Assembly (NCBI GenBank): GCA_016401345.1
Contig: JAEACG010000001.1
Location: 1,240,001-1,304,000, forward strand
Direction of reading: 5' to 3'
DNA: 64,000 nucleotides
Source: Fictibacillus nanhaiensis
Lineage (GTDB): Bacteria > Bacillota > Bacilli > Bacillales > Fictibacillaceae
This document shows positions 56,258 to 64,000 of the stretch, one piece after another (within the stretch, counting starts at the first letter, position 1; each line of letters opens with the position of its first letter). The notes under the pieces are model-generated. The model worked only from the letters and a program-made list of their open reading frames with translations, was not told where the DNA came from and made no database searches. The translations under genes and the position numbers were made by a program.

Positions 56258-57118
56258 TTATTTTTGTTCTAAAAATTTCTTGATCGCAAACGAGACACCA
56301 CTCTCGTCGTTTTCTTTCGTAACAAATGATGCCATCTCTTTTACCTCATCAACAGCATTTCCCATAGCTACAGGAAAACCTGCCACTTCTAACATGGAAA
56401 CATCGTTATAGTTATCACCGATTGCCATCGTATCTTTTAAAGAGATTCCTTTAAGTTCAGCATACCGTTGAACCGCCACACCTTTTTGTGCTTCACTGTT
56501 TGTGATCTCTAAGTTGTTATCAGCAGAAGCACTGACTGCGAGAGAATCAACACCTTTTAGATGCTGAAAAGCTCGTTGAAGTTTTGCTGTATCACTAGAG
56601 AAGGCAAGGAATTTATAAACTTCAATTCCATTCTCACTCAAAAGTTTATCAAAATCTCCTACAACACTTACTAAACCTAGGCGAAAACGACGAAGAGCTG
56701 CTTTTTGAACGTCGTCATCTGTAGCTTCTGGGTTTGAAGTTAAAACGATGTCTTTCATTACTTCGTATGCTTTTTCACGATTGTCTGTAAACGTACCTTT
56801 GCTCGTGTAAAGTTCATAATAAATATCTTCTTCGTCCAGGATTTTTTTTATATCCTCGTACTGCTCAAACGTTAACGGAATCGAAGAGAGTATCTCCCAT
56901 CCTTCTGATCGTATCTCTGCCCCATTTACACAAATAAGCGGCAGATGAAGGTCAGCATCTTCTAGTGTGTGTTTGGCTTCATCATAAGAGCGACCTGTAG
57001 CGATCACAACATGATGGCCATCGTTTACAGCTTTCTTAATGGTTTCACTGTTCTCTTTTGTGACTTTTAACTGTCTATTAACTAGAGTTCCATCCATATC
57101 AATTGCGATTAATTTCAT
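56258..57118 (-). CDS. Cof-type HAD-IIB phosphatase
   Basis: 286 residues from the ATG at 57116-57118 (AAAGGATG upstream). HAD motif I IAIDMDGTLV, II ATGRSYDEA, Lys in NSEAQKGVAV, IV AIGDNYNDVSML. A type IIB alpha/beta cap lies between (about 85-205). These enzymes dephosphorylate sugar phosphates or FMN-like substrates; the substrate is not known. Monocistronic. Confidence 0.92.
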   Translation of the reverse strand: MKLIAIDMDGTLVNRQLKVTKENSETIKKAVNDGHHVVIATGRSYDEAKHTLEDADLHLPLICVNGAEIRSEGWEILSSIPLTFEQYEDIKKILDEEDIYYELYTSKGTFTDNREKAYEVMKDIVLTSNPEATDDDVQKAALRRFRLGLVSVVGDFDKLLSENGIEVYKFLAFSSDTAKLQRAFQHLKGVDSLAVSASADNNLEITNSEAQKGVAVQRYAELKGISLKDTMAIGDNYNDVSMLEVAGFPVAMGNAVDEVKEMASFVTKENDESGVSFAIKKFLEQK

Positions 57119-57205
57119 CTGAATCATCCTTTATTGCTTAGTCCATTAGTAAGTGTACCCATAATTGAAAGCTTGTTAATCATTATTTGAAGCTTATCAG
57201 GTAAC

Positions 57206-57230
57206 AAAAAAAAGAGCTATAGATAGCTCT
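57206..57230 (-). terminator. Terminator of the 43-residue gene
   Basis: AGAGCTA and TAGCTCT form a 7-bp stem with a TCTA loop, followed by eight T on the minus strand, 17 bp after the stop. Confidence 0.9.
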
Positions 57231-57246
57231 CCGATTTTACAAATTA

Positions 57247-57378
57247 TTAATCTTTATAGATAAAAGATTGTACAACGTCCGTTACAGCATGGAAAATCTC
57301 GACGGCTTGAAAAGAGAGTACAGATAAAGCTGAAACGGAAAATAAACCAATTAGTACAAAACGAACTAAATGAGGCAT
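57247..57378 (-). CDS. 43-residue single-span membrane peptide
   Basis: ATG at 57376-57378, stop TAA at 57247-57249. The Shine-Dalgarno sequence AAAAGGAGGAG is near perfect at 7-8 nt spacing and a terminator follows. The peptide starts MPHLVRFVLIGLFSVSALSVLS (one membrane helix, about 6-22), then an amphipathic tail FQAVEIFHAVTDVVQSFIYKD. Unknown family. It stands between the HAD phosphatase and azlD genes on the same strand. Possibly a sporulation or envelope-stress small protein, or a subunit regulator; that is conjecture. Confidence 0.8.
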   Translation of the reverse strand: MPHLVRFVLIGLFSVSALSVLSFQAVEIFHAVTDVVQSFIYKD

Positions 57379-57474
57379 CTTGTATCTCCTCCTTTTAATT
57401 GTGATTATACGCCCACCTTTTCAACAAATCAATTCATAAGGTGTAATATTTACAAAGTAAATTATGACAATATC

Positions 57475-57780
57475 CTACAAAAACGTATAACCATACAAAA
57501 CGAAGATAGAAGATAGCACGACCACGATCACATTTAAGTTCAACCAAGCGGCGATGAAAGCTGCAGCAGCGCCTATTCCTCCATATAGGTAATTTTCTGG
57601 ATTGATGGTGAATACACCCGGAAAAATGAGAGCACCTAGTATAGCAAAAGGAACGTTCTTTAATATCCCTTGTATCCTTGGATGGAGATGGTTCGTATGA
57701 AAGAGGACGAGCGGCAACATCCTAGGAATATAGGTTACGATTCCCATTCCGACAATTACCCATATTAATTGTTCACTCAT
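57475..57780 (-). CDS. azlD: AzlD-family branched-chain amino acid exporter subunit
   Basis: 101 residues, three to four membrane segments, ATG at 57778-57780. YIPRMLPLVLFHTNHLHPRIQGILKNVPFAILGALIFPGVF is characteristic of AzlD. It works with AzlC to export branched-chain amino acids or analogues. Its start overlaps the azlC stop by 8 bp (ATGAGTGA). The stop lies about 100 bp from the small gene. Confidence 0.93.
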   Translation of the reverse strand: MSEQLIWVIVGMGIVTYIPRMLPLVLFHTNHLHPRIQGILKNVPFAILGALIFPGVFTINPENYLYGGIGAAAAFIAAWLNLNVIVVVLSSIFVLYGYTFL

Positions 57781-58498
57781 CCCTCTCATCCCCCTTCATA
57801 AAAAACTCGATTGAAACGGCAGCGATTAAAGTAGATAGAATGATTCCCCATCCACCATTTAAAGTGGGAACGAACGAGAAGATTGAATTTAATACGGCTG
57901 CACTTGCGGCAAGAGCAATTACCTTCTTGCTCTTTTTGGCAGCAGGTACGAGTAGTGCGATAAACATCGCATAAAGCGCGATCCCCATACTATCTTGCAG
58001 TGATTGTGGAAGTCCAGCTCCCATCAGATAACCTACCCCTGAAAAGATTACCCAACAGCTGTATGCAACGATTCCCAATCCAAGCAAATAGCTTCCCGTG
58101 ATTTTTTTTTCAGGTGAGGTCGCAGCTACAGAAAAAGTCTCATCCGTAATGAAAAAAGCATAGATCGCACGCAGCCATTTAGGGTCATCCTCAGCACGCT
58201 CCTTTAAAGAAGCACTCATAAGAAGGTGCCTGATGTTCATAATGAAAGTGGTCAGGATTAGTTCTGCAGCACCACTCATCGCCACAATCATCGATAAGGC
58301 GATGTATTGCGAAGCACCAGCAAACACGATAACGCTCATGCCTATCGTTTCAAAAAGACTTAACTCTGCTGCTTTAGCGAGCAGACCAAATGTAAATGCA
58401 ACTGGCATATAGCCAATAGCGATCGGCAAACCAGCTTGAACACCTTTCTTCCAGTATGCAGGTGTTCCTTCTCTATGTACGGCAGGGCTTGGCATCAT
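57773..58498 (-). CDS. azlC: AzlC-family branched-chain amino acid exporter subunit
   Basis: 241 residues, about six membrane segments. The family block is AGLPIAIGYMPVAFTFGLLAKAAELSLFETIGMSVIVFAGASQYIAL and NIRHLLMSASL with FFITDETFSV. Paired with azlD for export. A GAGATGATG stretch at the start; two adjacent ATG codons (MM). No azlB regulator is seen nearby. Confidence 0.93.
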   Translation of the reverse strand: MMPSPAVHREGTPAYWKKGVQAGLPIAIGYMPVAFTFGLLAKAAELSLFETIGMSVIVFAGASQYIALSMIVAMSGAAELILTTFIMNIRHLLMSASLKERAEDDPKWLRAIYAFFITDETFSVAATSPEKKITGSYLLGLGIVAYSCWVIFSGVGYLMGAGLPQSLQDSMGIALYAMFIALLVPAAKKSKKVIALAASAAVLNSIFSFVPTLNGGWGIILSTLIAAVSIEFFMKGDERDE

Positions 58499-58543
58499 CT
58501 CTTTTTCATCTCCGTTTTATAAGATGTGGAAGCTACTAAATTG

Positions 58544-58574
58544 TAAGGGGTCTGTCCCCGGGACAGACCCCTTA
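58544..58574. repeat. 31-bp near-perfect palindrome between azlC and the MurG paralogue
   Basis: TAAGGGGTCTGTCCC, one C, then GGGACAGACCCCTTA: two 15-bp perfect arms. It forms a very stable hairpin on either strand, but no T-run follows on the minus strand (the strand of both genes) or the plus strand. I recall the GGGGTCTGTCCC core as a repeated element in Bacillus-type genomes. Confidence 0.85.
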
Positions 58575-58577
58575 TCA

Positions 58578-59642
58578 TTATTTCTGTCCTGTGATCGTGC
58601 GTAGAATAAGGTCTACACTATCAGAAGCTTTAAACGTGTCCATGTTTTTCTTCATTTGCTCTTGATCAGCTTTCAGATCTTTTAAAGAGGTGATCAACGT
58701 TACTTTCGTAAGTTCTTCTTCATAAAGAACGTGGCAATAACCTTGTTTTTCAAAGGATTGCGCATTAAGGATCTGATCACCTCTGCTCGCCGCTCTTGAA
58801 AGAGGGATAAGCAGCATCGGTATCTTAAGCGTCAGCCACTCAAAGATACTGTTCGATCCAGCACGAGAAATCACAAAGTCTGTTGCTGCAACCACATCTG
58901 GAAGTTCACTTTGAATATACTCGAACTGTCTGTACCCTTCTGTATTTACTAAACTTTCGTCTAAATTGCCTTTTCCGCAGATGTGGACGATCTGATAAGA
59001 GCGTAACAATTCAGGCAGTGCTTCACGTAGAGCTTCATTGATCTTACGTGCACCTAAGCTTCCGCCCATGATTGTGAGTACAGGGAGATGGCTTCGGAAT
59101 CCTAAGAAAGACAATCCTTTTTCTCTAGTACCTTGAAGCAATTCATCGCGAATGGGTGAACCGGTCACAATCGCTTGACCTGCTGCAAAATGTTTCTTTG
59201 CTTCATCAAACGTTACAAAAATCTTAGAAGCAAACTTAGATGAGATTTTGTTAGCCAGACCTGGCGTAATATCTGATTCATGGATATAAACTGGAATCTT
59301 TCGCATCCATGCTGCGATAACCACAGGTACAGCCACGAAGCCTCCTTTTGAGAAAACAGCATCTGGCTTTAATTTTCCGAGCTTAAAATAAGCCTGTGCA
59401 ACACCAGCTGCCACTTTAAAAGGATCTTTTATATTTTTTAAGTCAAAATAACGACGTAATTTCCCGCTAGATATCCCATGATAGGGCACGTTCGTTCCAT
59501 CTTGGATCAAGCTTTTTTCGATACCATCAACAGAACCGATGTAATTCAAGTCCCATCCCATCTTCTCCAATTTAGGTATTAAGGCAAGATGCGGTGTTAC
59601 ATGTCCAGCTGAACCACCGCCAGTTAAAACTAACTTCTTCAA
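58578..59642 (-). CDS. MurG-like UDP-GlcNAc glycosyltransferase outside the dcw cluster
   Basis: 354 residues, GT-B fold. N-terminal [19 protein letters not shown] is the MurG signature, [13 protein letters not shown] and the C-terminal [33 protein letters not shown] and [17 protein letters not shown] follow. MurG adds GlcNAc to lipid I. Here it lies between azlC and lpd genes, with none of murD, ftsW or divIB nearby, so it is probably the second MurG paralogue known from the B. cereus group rather than the essential copy. Own transcript. Confidence 0.92.
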   Translation of the reverse strand: MKKLVLTGGGSAGHVTPHLALIPKLEKMGWDLNYIGSVDGIEKSLIQDGTNVPYHGISSGKLRRYFDLKNIKDPFKVAAGVAQAYFKLGKLKPDAVFSKGGFVAVPVVIAAWMRKIPVYIHESDITPGLANKISSKFASKIFVTFDEAKKHFAAGQAIVTGSPIRDELLQGTREKGLSFLGFRSHLPVLTIMGGSLGARKINEALREALPELLRSYQIVHICGKGNLDESLVNTEGYRQFEYIQSELPDVVAATDFVISRAGSNSIFEWLTLKIPMLLIPLSRAASRGDQILNAQSFEKQGYCHVLYEEELTKVTLITSLKDLKADQEQMKKNMDTFKASDSVDLILRTITGQK

Positions 59643-60042
59643 ACAGCATTCCTCACTTCTTTTATATCCGCCGTGCTTTTCTATTGCGGATGTTATCTTA
59701 TCGCCATTTTAATATATGTAGCCCCAAAAAGAAAATGGCATGTGAGTGATAATTGTTTGTTTATTCTGATTGAATTTCATGTTTCGTTGGGGTATGGATG
59801 AAAGTTTTAGTAATTTTAGTTCAGGGGTGACCTAAATAAACGTCATTTAGCTCATCGCAAGCAGTTTCTACTAATACCAATGGGGGTATAAGCCTATCTA
59901 ATTCTAGAAATTCATGAATTAAACCTAGAAATTCCGGACTTATTCCAGCGAGTTTTAGCAATAATCCGGCGAGTTTTGATCATTTATCGGCGAGATGGCA
60001 TAATTCGACAAACTCAAGACTCCATATACCCCCAACCTCAAC
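59643..60042. other. 400-bp spacer holding the murG-like promoter and a repeat array
   Basis: No gene. The start of the MurG-like gene lies at one end and the lpd terminator at the other. The middle is taken up by the 21-bp array described separately. Between 59643 and 59890 I see no clear promoter or RNA. Confidence 0.45.
59895..60020. repeat. 21-bp tandem array, family CTAGAAATT and CGGCGAGTTTT
   Basis: CTAGAAATT anchors at 59904 and 59925, then CGAG anchors at 59949, 59970 and 59991; spacing is 21 bp within each set. The two subfamilies share flanking AT-rich text and probably derive from one unit. It sits just upstream of the lpd terminator. Confidence 0.8.
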
Positions 60043-60071
60043 AAAAAAAACGGCCGACAAGACCGTTTTTT
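60043..60071 (-). terminator. Terminator of the 2-oxoacid dehydrogenase operon
   Basis: ACGGTC and GGCCGT (one U-G) with flanking A/T pairs, followed by eight T on the minus strand. Confidence 0.85.
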
Positions 60072-60082
60072 CAAATCATCAC

Positions 60083-61516
60083 TCAAACAGAACTTTTCTC
60101 TTTCTTACGTGCTGGGGGTACATGAATCGCTTTTCCACTCACGCTCTCGATCGCTTCAAGCCATGCTTCGTTCAAAGCTGGGTGCGCGTAGACGGGGTAG
60201 GACAGATCTTCTTCGCGTGCAACCATCTCAAGTGCAAATGTCCCCGCTTGGATCATTTCAACAGCACCTGCTCCCATCATGTGAATGCCAAGCACGACAT
60301 CACTCTTCGCATCCATCACCATTTTGGACAAACCTTCTTTTTGGCCAAGAATAGATGCAAAGCCATTGCCGCTCATAGAGAACTGACCCGTCTTCACTTC
60401 ATAGCCTTCAGCTCGGGCTTGCTCTTCAGTCAGACCTACTGAAGCAATCGGAGGATTCGTATGAACTACATGCGGAACAAGACTTAAATTGAACGCTGAT
60501 TGCATTCCTACCATATGTTCAGCTGCCGTCTTGCCTTGCTTGATTGCTTTTGATGCTAACTTCATCCCAATCGTACAGTCACCAGCCGCGTAAATGTTAG
60601 AAACAGAACTTTGGCTATGTTCGTTTACGATAATAAAACCATTCTCGTCACGTTCGATTGAAATCGCTTCTAGTCCTAGACTATCCACATTCGGCGAATA
60701 GCCAGCGGCATACAATACATGAGAAGTCTCAACAGAAACTTTTTCATCACCGTCTTTTATCAACGTTACGGTTACTGAATCAGACATCTCTTCTGCGCTT
60801 TCCCATAGATGATTCTTAAATACTTTTATCTTGTTTTTCTTTAAGACTCGTTGCAGTTCTTTTTCGATGCTCGCGTCTAGACCAAATCCATCACTTGGAA
60901 TAGCTATCGTAACATCACTTCCAAGCTGCTTGTAGGCCATAGCAGCTTCAAGCGCGAAGTAATCATCACCATAGATGAATAGACTTCCAGGAAGCTCTCT
61001 TAACTCCCACAACGTGTGTGGTGTCACCAATCTATTAGATAACGTGGCCTGTTCTGGCAACAATGGTAAACTTCCTGTAGCGATAAGCGCGTGCTCAAAT
61101 TCGTACATCTCAAAATGATGGCCTGAATCAATGCCTATTCTCTCACTGGACATGAAAGATGCTGTACCCGTTAAATGCTCAATTTTATTCGCTTTTATAA
61201 GGGCTTCTACTCCCTTTTGAAGTCCAGTTACGACCGAAGAATAGTAGTTTGAGAATGTATCATATTCAAAGCTTGCTTCTGAAACTGAAATTCCCATGTT
61301 TTTAAACTGAGAAAGGCTAGAAAAGTTAGAAGCAGACTGTGTAAGGCTCTTTGAAGGAATACATCCTTTATGAAGGCAAACGCCGCCTAACTTTTCTTTT
61401 TCGATTAGCGTAACTTCCATTCCAAGCTGTGCCGCACGAATTGCAGCATGGTATCCACCAGGTCCGCCTCCGATAATAACGAGTTGTCGTTTTGTTGCAA
61501 AATCACCTACAACCAT
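60083..61516 (-). CDS. lpdA: Dihydrolipoyl dehydrogenase (E3) with a changed NAD motif
   Basis: 477 residues. FAD site LVIIGGGPGGYHAA, redox disulfide GGVCLHKGC (Cys47, Cys52) and the C-terminal His-Glu dyad in YAHPALNEAWLEA are present. The second Rossmann motif, normally GGGxIGxE, reads FIYGDDYFALE (183-190), so the second and third Gly of GxGxxG are lost. E3 reoxidises the lipoyl groups of E2 and makes NADH. The gene follows E2 directly (0 bp). GGAG precedes the ATG. Activity may be altered; this is inference. Confidence 0.9.
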   Translation of the reverse strand: MVVGDFATKRQLVIIGGGPGGYHAAIRAAQLGMEVTLIEKEKLGGVCLHKGCIPSKSLTQSASNFSSLSQFKNMGISVSEASFEYDTFSNYYSSVVTGLQKGVEALIKANKIEHLTGTASFMSSERIGIDSGHHFEMYEFEHALIATGSLPLLPEQATLSNRLVTPHTLWELRELPGSLFIYGDDYFALEAAMAYKQLGSDVTIAIPSDGFGLDASIEKELQRVLKKNKIKVFKNHLWESAEEMSDSVTVTLIKDGDEKVSVETSHVLYAAGYSPNVDSLGLEAISIERDENGFIIVNEHSQSSVSNIYAAGDCTIGMKLASKAIKQGKTAAEHMVGMQSAFNLSLVPHVVHTNPPIASVGLTEEQARAEGYEVKTGQFSMSGNGFASILGQKEGLSKMVMDAKSDVVLGIHMMGAGAVEMIQAGTFALEMVAREEDLSYPVYAHPALNEAWLEAIESVSGKAIHVPPARKKEKSSV

Positions 61517-62794
61517 CTATATCAGCTCCAGTGTCATGAAGTAAGGATTCTCGATGAGTTCTTTTACTCGGTTCGTGAACATGACAGCTGTTGCACCGTC
61601 TGCAACTCGGTGGTCAAACGACATAGATACGTTCATCATAGAACGGATCACGATCTCATCTCCGATCACAACAGGCGTTTTCTTTGTTTTATGAAAAGCC
61701 ATAAGTGCCACTTCTGGGTGGTTGATGATCGGTGTCGCAGCGATCGATCCAAGCGGTCCAACATTAGAAATTGTAAATGTGCCGCCAATCATATCTGAAC
61801 CCTTCAACTTGTTTGTCTTAGCACGCGTGATCTTGTCTTTCATGTCAACCGCGATATCCCTTACATTTCTCTGTTCCACATGAGAGATAACCGGTACGAT
61901 CAACCCTTCATCAGAATCTGAAGCAATTCCGATGTTCACGTTCTTCTCAAGTCGAATAACTTCTTTTTCTTCATCCAGTTTTGCGTTAAAAATCGGGAAA
62001 TCTTTTAATGCGATCTGAATCGCTTTTACGAAAAACGCTGCAACAGAAACGTTCATGCCACGCTTGTTATCTGGATCCATCGCTTTAAGCTGTTTCTTCA
62101 GATTCATAACAGCTGTTACATCGATCTCTTCAAAATGCGTAACGTGCGGAATCGTCGCAAGAGATTGAACCATTTTCTTCGCGATCTGCTTTCTGCGCCC
62201 TTTAAAAGGAATCTCTTCCGGTTCACTTGTTGAATACACGTGAGTCGAAGTAGTCTCTTTTTCTTCTACAGAATTAACTGGTGTTTCCTCTGCTTCTGCT
62301 GCTGTAGTAGGCTGATCCATATAGTTATAAACGTCTTGGTCAGTCACTCGTCCCCCAGGTCCAGTGCCATTGACCTGTTCGATATCCACACCGTTCTCTC
62401 GAGCAATTTTTCTCGTATAAGGAGCAGCTAGAACACGTTTGTTCAGTGTTGCAATACCGCCAGCAAAGGTAGTGTGGCTAGGTGCTTTAACGATTTTTTC
62501 AACGACCGGTTGATCATTAGATTCTGGAACTTCTTCTGCATTTTGAGAAGACGGCGCGGAGGCAGCATCAATCGTTAAGATGACAGATCCGACAGTCACT
62601 ACATCTCCTTCTTTTACCTTGATGTCTTTAATCGTTCCGGCTGCTGGGGATGGTAGTTCTGCGGTTACTTTATCCGTTTGAACCTCTACTAAAGGCTGAT
62701 CAACTTTAACGGAGTCTCCTGCTTTTACGAAAAAGTGTATAACTTCTCCTTCATGCATTCCTTCTCCGATATCATGCAATTTTACTTCTACCAC
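61517..62794 (-). CDS. Dihydrolipoamide acyltransferase (E2)
   Basis: 425 residues. Lipoyl domain with the modified Lys in EVQTDKVTAELPSP (residue about 43), a linker, a peripheral subunit-binding domain (VLAAPYTRKIARENGVDIEQVNGTGPGGRVTDQDV), and the catalytic domain ending in SMSFDHRVADGATA (His and Asp). It transfers acyl groups from E1 to CoA. Order E1alpha-E1beta-E2-E3 fits pyruvate or branched-chain complexes; I cannot decide which from this window. Confidence 0.93.
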   Translation of the reverse strand: MVEVKLHDIGEGMHEGEVIHFFVKAGDSVKVDQPLVEVQTDKVTAELPSPAAGTIKDIKVKEGDVVTVGSVILTIDAASAPSSQNAEEVPESNDQPVVEKIVKAPSHTTFAGGIATLNKRVLAAPYTRKIARENGVDIEQVNGTGPGGRVTDQDVYNYMDQPTTAAEAEETPVNSVEEKETTSTHVYSTSEPEEIPFKGRRKQIAKKMVQSLATIPHVTHFEEIDVTAVMNLKKQLKAMDPDNKRGMNVSVAAFFVKAIQIALKDFPIFNAKLDEEKEVIRLEKNVNIGIASDSDEGLIVPVISHVEQRNVRDIAVDMKDKITRAKTNKLKGSDMIGGTFTISNVGPLGSIAATPIINHPEVALMAFHKTKKTPVVIGDEIVIRSMMNVSMSFDHRVADGATAVMFTNRVKELIENPYFMTLELI

Positions 62795-62807
62795 TCACAC
62801 TCACCTC

Positions 62808-63803
62808 CTAAAATTGCGTTACTTTATTAATAGCTTGAACAACACGATCTGCGCTTGGCAAGTAGTGATCTTCTAGAGCAAACATTGGAACCGGAGTATC
62901 AAAACCTGTTACGCGTTCGATCGGAGCTTTCATATAAAGGAAAGATGTATCATTGATCAACGACATGATCGTTTCTCCAAGACCCCCTGTTCCAGGTGCT
63001 TCGTGAACAATGACGGCACGACCCGTTTTTTGTACACTTTCAGCGATCATTTCTTTATCTAACGGATAGAGTGAACGAAGATCGATCACGTCACACTTGA
63101 TTCCTTTTTCTTCAGCAGATTTTGCAGCTTTCATTACAACTTCGATCATCGCGCCATAAGCAAAGATCGTTACATCGCTTCCCTCTTGTAACCGAGCAGC
63201 TTTCCCGAGTGGAACATTGTACTTTCCTTCAGGAACATCCATCTTCGTACTTCTGTAACAGCGCATCGGCTCTAGGAAGAGAACAGGATCAGGATCTTCA
63301 ATCGCTGAAACAAGCATCCCTTTTGCGTCATACGGATTAGATGGAACAACAACCTTCATTCCTGGCATCCCCGTAAATAAAGCTTCAACAGAATCAGAAT
63401 GGATTTCAGGTGCACGTACACCTGCTCCAAAAGGTGCCCGAATGACCATTGGCACTGTAAAATGTCCAAGTGTTCTCGCACGGATTCGAGACGCATGAGT
63501 CATGATCTGATTGAACGCAGGATAGATGAAACCAAGAAACTGCATCTCAGCGATTGGTTTGAAGCCGTTCATCGCAAGCCCGATCGATGTACCGATAATG
63601 CCAGATTCAGCAAGCGGTGTATCAATGACTCGATTCTCTCCAAATTCAGCAACTAGACCATCTGTTGCACGGAACACTCCGCCGTTCTGTCCAACATCTT
63701 CACCAAGCACGATTACGTTCTCGTGTTCTTTCATCATCACTCTCATACCGTCTGTTACAGCTTGAACCATCGTTAATTTTTTCGTATCTACTAGCGTTGT
63801 CAT
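62808..63803 (-). CDS. 2-oxoacid dehydrogenase E1 component, beta subunit
   Basis: 331 residues. Thiamine diphosphate-dependent transketolase-like beta subunit: VLGEDVGQNGGVFRATDGL, DTPLAESGIIGTSIGLAMNGFKPIAEMQFLGFIYPAFNQI and IHSDSVEALFTGMPGMKVVVPSNPYDAKG. It pairs with E1alpha to decarboxylate a 2-oxoacid. The start overlaps the E1alpha stop by one base (TAATG). The sequence is closer to PdhB-like than to clear BkdB, by memory. Confidence 0.92.
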   Translation of the reverse strand: MTTLVDTKKLTMVQAVTDGMRVMMKEHENVIVLGEDVGQNGGVFRATDGLVAEFGENRVIDTPLAESGIIGTSIGLAMNGFKPIAEMQFLGFIYPAFNQIMTHASRIRARTLGHFTVPMVIRAPFGAGVRAPEIHSDSVEALFTGMPGMKVVVPSNPYDAKGMLVSAIEDPDPVLFLEPMRCYRSTKMDVPEGKYNVPLGKAARLQEGSDVTIFAYGAMIEVVMKAAKSAEEKGIKCDVIDLRSLYPLDKEMIAESVQKTGRAVIVHEAPGTGGLGETIMSLINDTSFLYMKAPIERVTGFDTPVPMFALEDHYLPSADRVVQAINKVTQF

Positions 63804-64000
63804 TAGCGATCACCTCTTGAATGAGCGTATGCTTCTTTTTGGCTTTCGATCGGCCAAGGATTCTCTGCAAACACATGATCAAACACATCTTTATAATGCG
63901 GTGCTTGTGCTTCTTCCATCTCTTTTACTGCTGCTTCAATCTCCAGCGTTAGTGATTCTTGGAGGTCAGCCGCCCACTTCTCATCCCACATGTTTTCGTT
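63803..64000 (-). CDS. 2-oxoacid dehydrogenase E1 component, alpha subunit (C-terminal part)
   Basis: The frame enters from the right edge with NENMWDEKWAADLQESLTLEIEAAVKEMEEAQAP and ends AYAHSRGDR, stop TAA at 63803-63805. This is the C-terminal helical tail typical of E1alpha, ending in the DHVFAENPWPIESQKE block. The thiamine-binding core lies outside the window. First visible gene of the four-gene operon. Confidence 0.88.
   Translation of the reverse strand, partial: NENMWDEKWAADLQESLTLEIEAAVKEMEEAQAPHYKDVFDHVFAENPWPIESQKEAYAHSRGDR

Overview
The window is chromosomal DNA from a low-GC, endospore-forming, motile member of the Bacillaceae. Sporulation is shown by spoIIP, an orphan GerAB-type germination permease and a KinE-like kinase. 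Motility is shown by motAB and a chemoreceptor, each behind a sigma-D-type promoter. Regulation is of Bacillus type: HutP, CsoR, a YtrA-like GntR protein and a c-di-AMP riboswitch in front of ktrAB. A genus such as Fictibacillus is only a guess. I see no phage, plasmid, transposase, rRNA, tRNA or CRISPR sequence.

Layout. 1-3.4 kb: partial azoreductase, a DJ-1/PfpI-like protein, an MFS exporter and two small unknown genes. 3.7-5.7 kb: a PAP2 phosphatase, a protein with a possible Sm-like domain and a Tyr/Pro-rich tail, and WrbA. 5.8-11.8 kb: a metal-resistance block with csoR-copA-copZ (copper) and an ArsR repressor plus a CadA-type ATPase (Zn/Cd/Co), each with a recognisable operator, and a TVP38 membrane protein between them. 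11.9-22.7 kb: DUF418 protein, GDSL hydrolase with an ABC exporter, chemoreceptor, TerC, a Cys-rich peptide, YihY, YtvI-like and acyltransferase membrane proteins. 22.8-29.5 kb: the histidine utilisation operon hutP-hutH-hutU-hutI-hutG plus an overlapping XRE regulator, with promoter, cre site, HutP-binding RNA motif and terminator all visible. 30-38 kb: GerAB-like permease, ktrAB, uppP, cls and spoIIP. 38-49.6 kb: MarR and winged-helix regulators, an MFS exporter, an epimerase, a coiled-coil protein, a histidine phosphatase, a CAP protein, a sensor kinase, a ResA-like thioredoxin, an ECF sigma/anti-sigma pair and motAB. 49.8-59.6 kb: Ste24-like protease, HAD phosphatases, a YtrA-type ABC operon, DUF421, GlpQ, a 43-residue membrane peptide, azlCD and a MurG paralogue. 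60-64 kb: an E1alpha-E1beta-E2-E3 2-oxoacid dehydrogenase operon, cut by the window edge.

The most unusual content lies between genes. Several spacers hold degenerate tandem arrays whose anchors recur every 21 bp (20-21 bp in one family). They fall into at least four sequence families: TAATCTGTCCGAT, TTTACTGTCCACTT, ATCGATCATAAAT and CGGCGAGTTTT. Two of these families recur at sites 20 and 47 kb apart. A second dispersed element, 131-252 bp long with conserved structured ends, occurs twice. One copy, expanded by an internal nested hairpin, lies in the hut leader between the HutP-controlled terminator and hutH. Start codons below were placed by Shine-Dalgarno spacing where the longest frame ran too far upstream. 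All family assignments are from memory of motifs and were not checked by database search.
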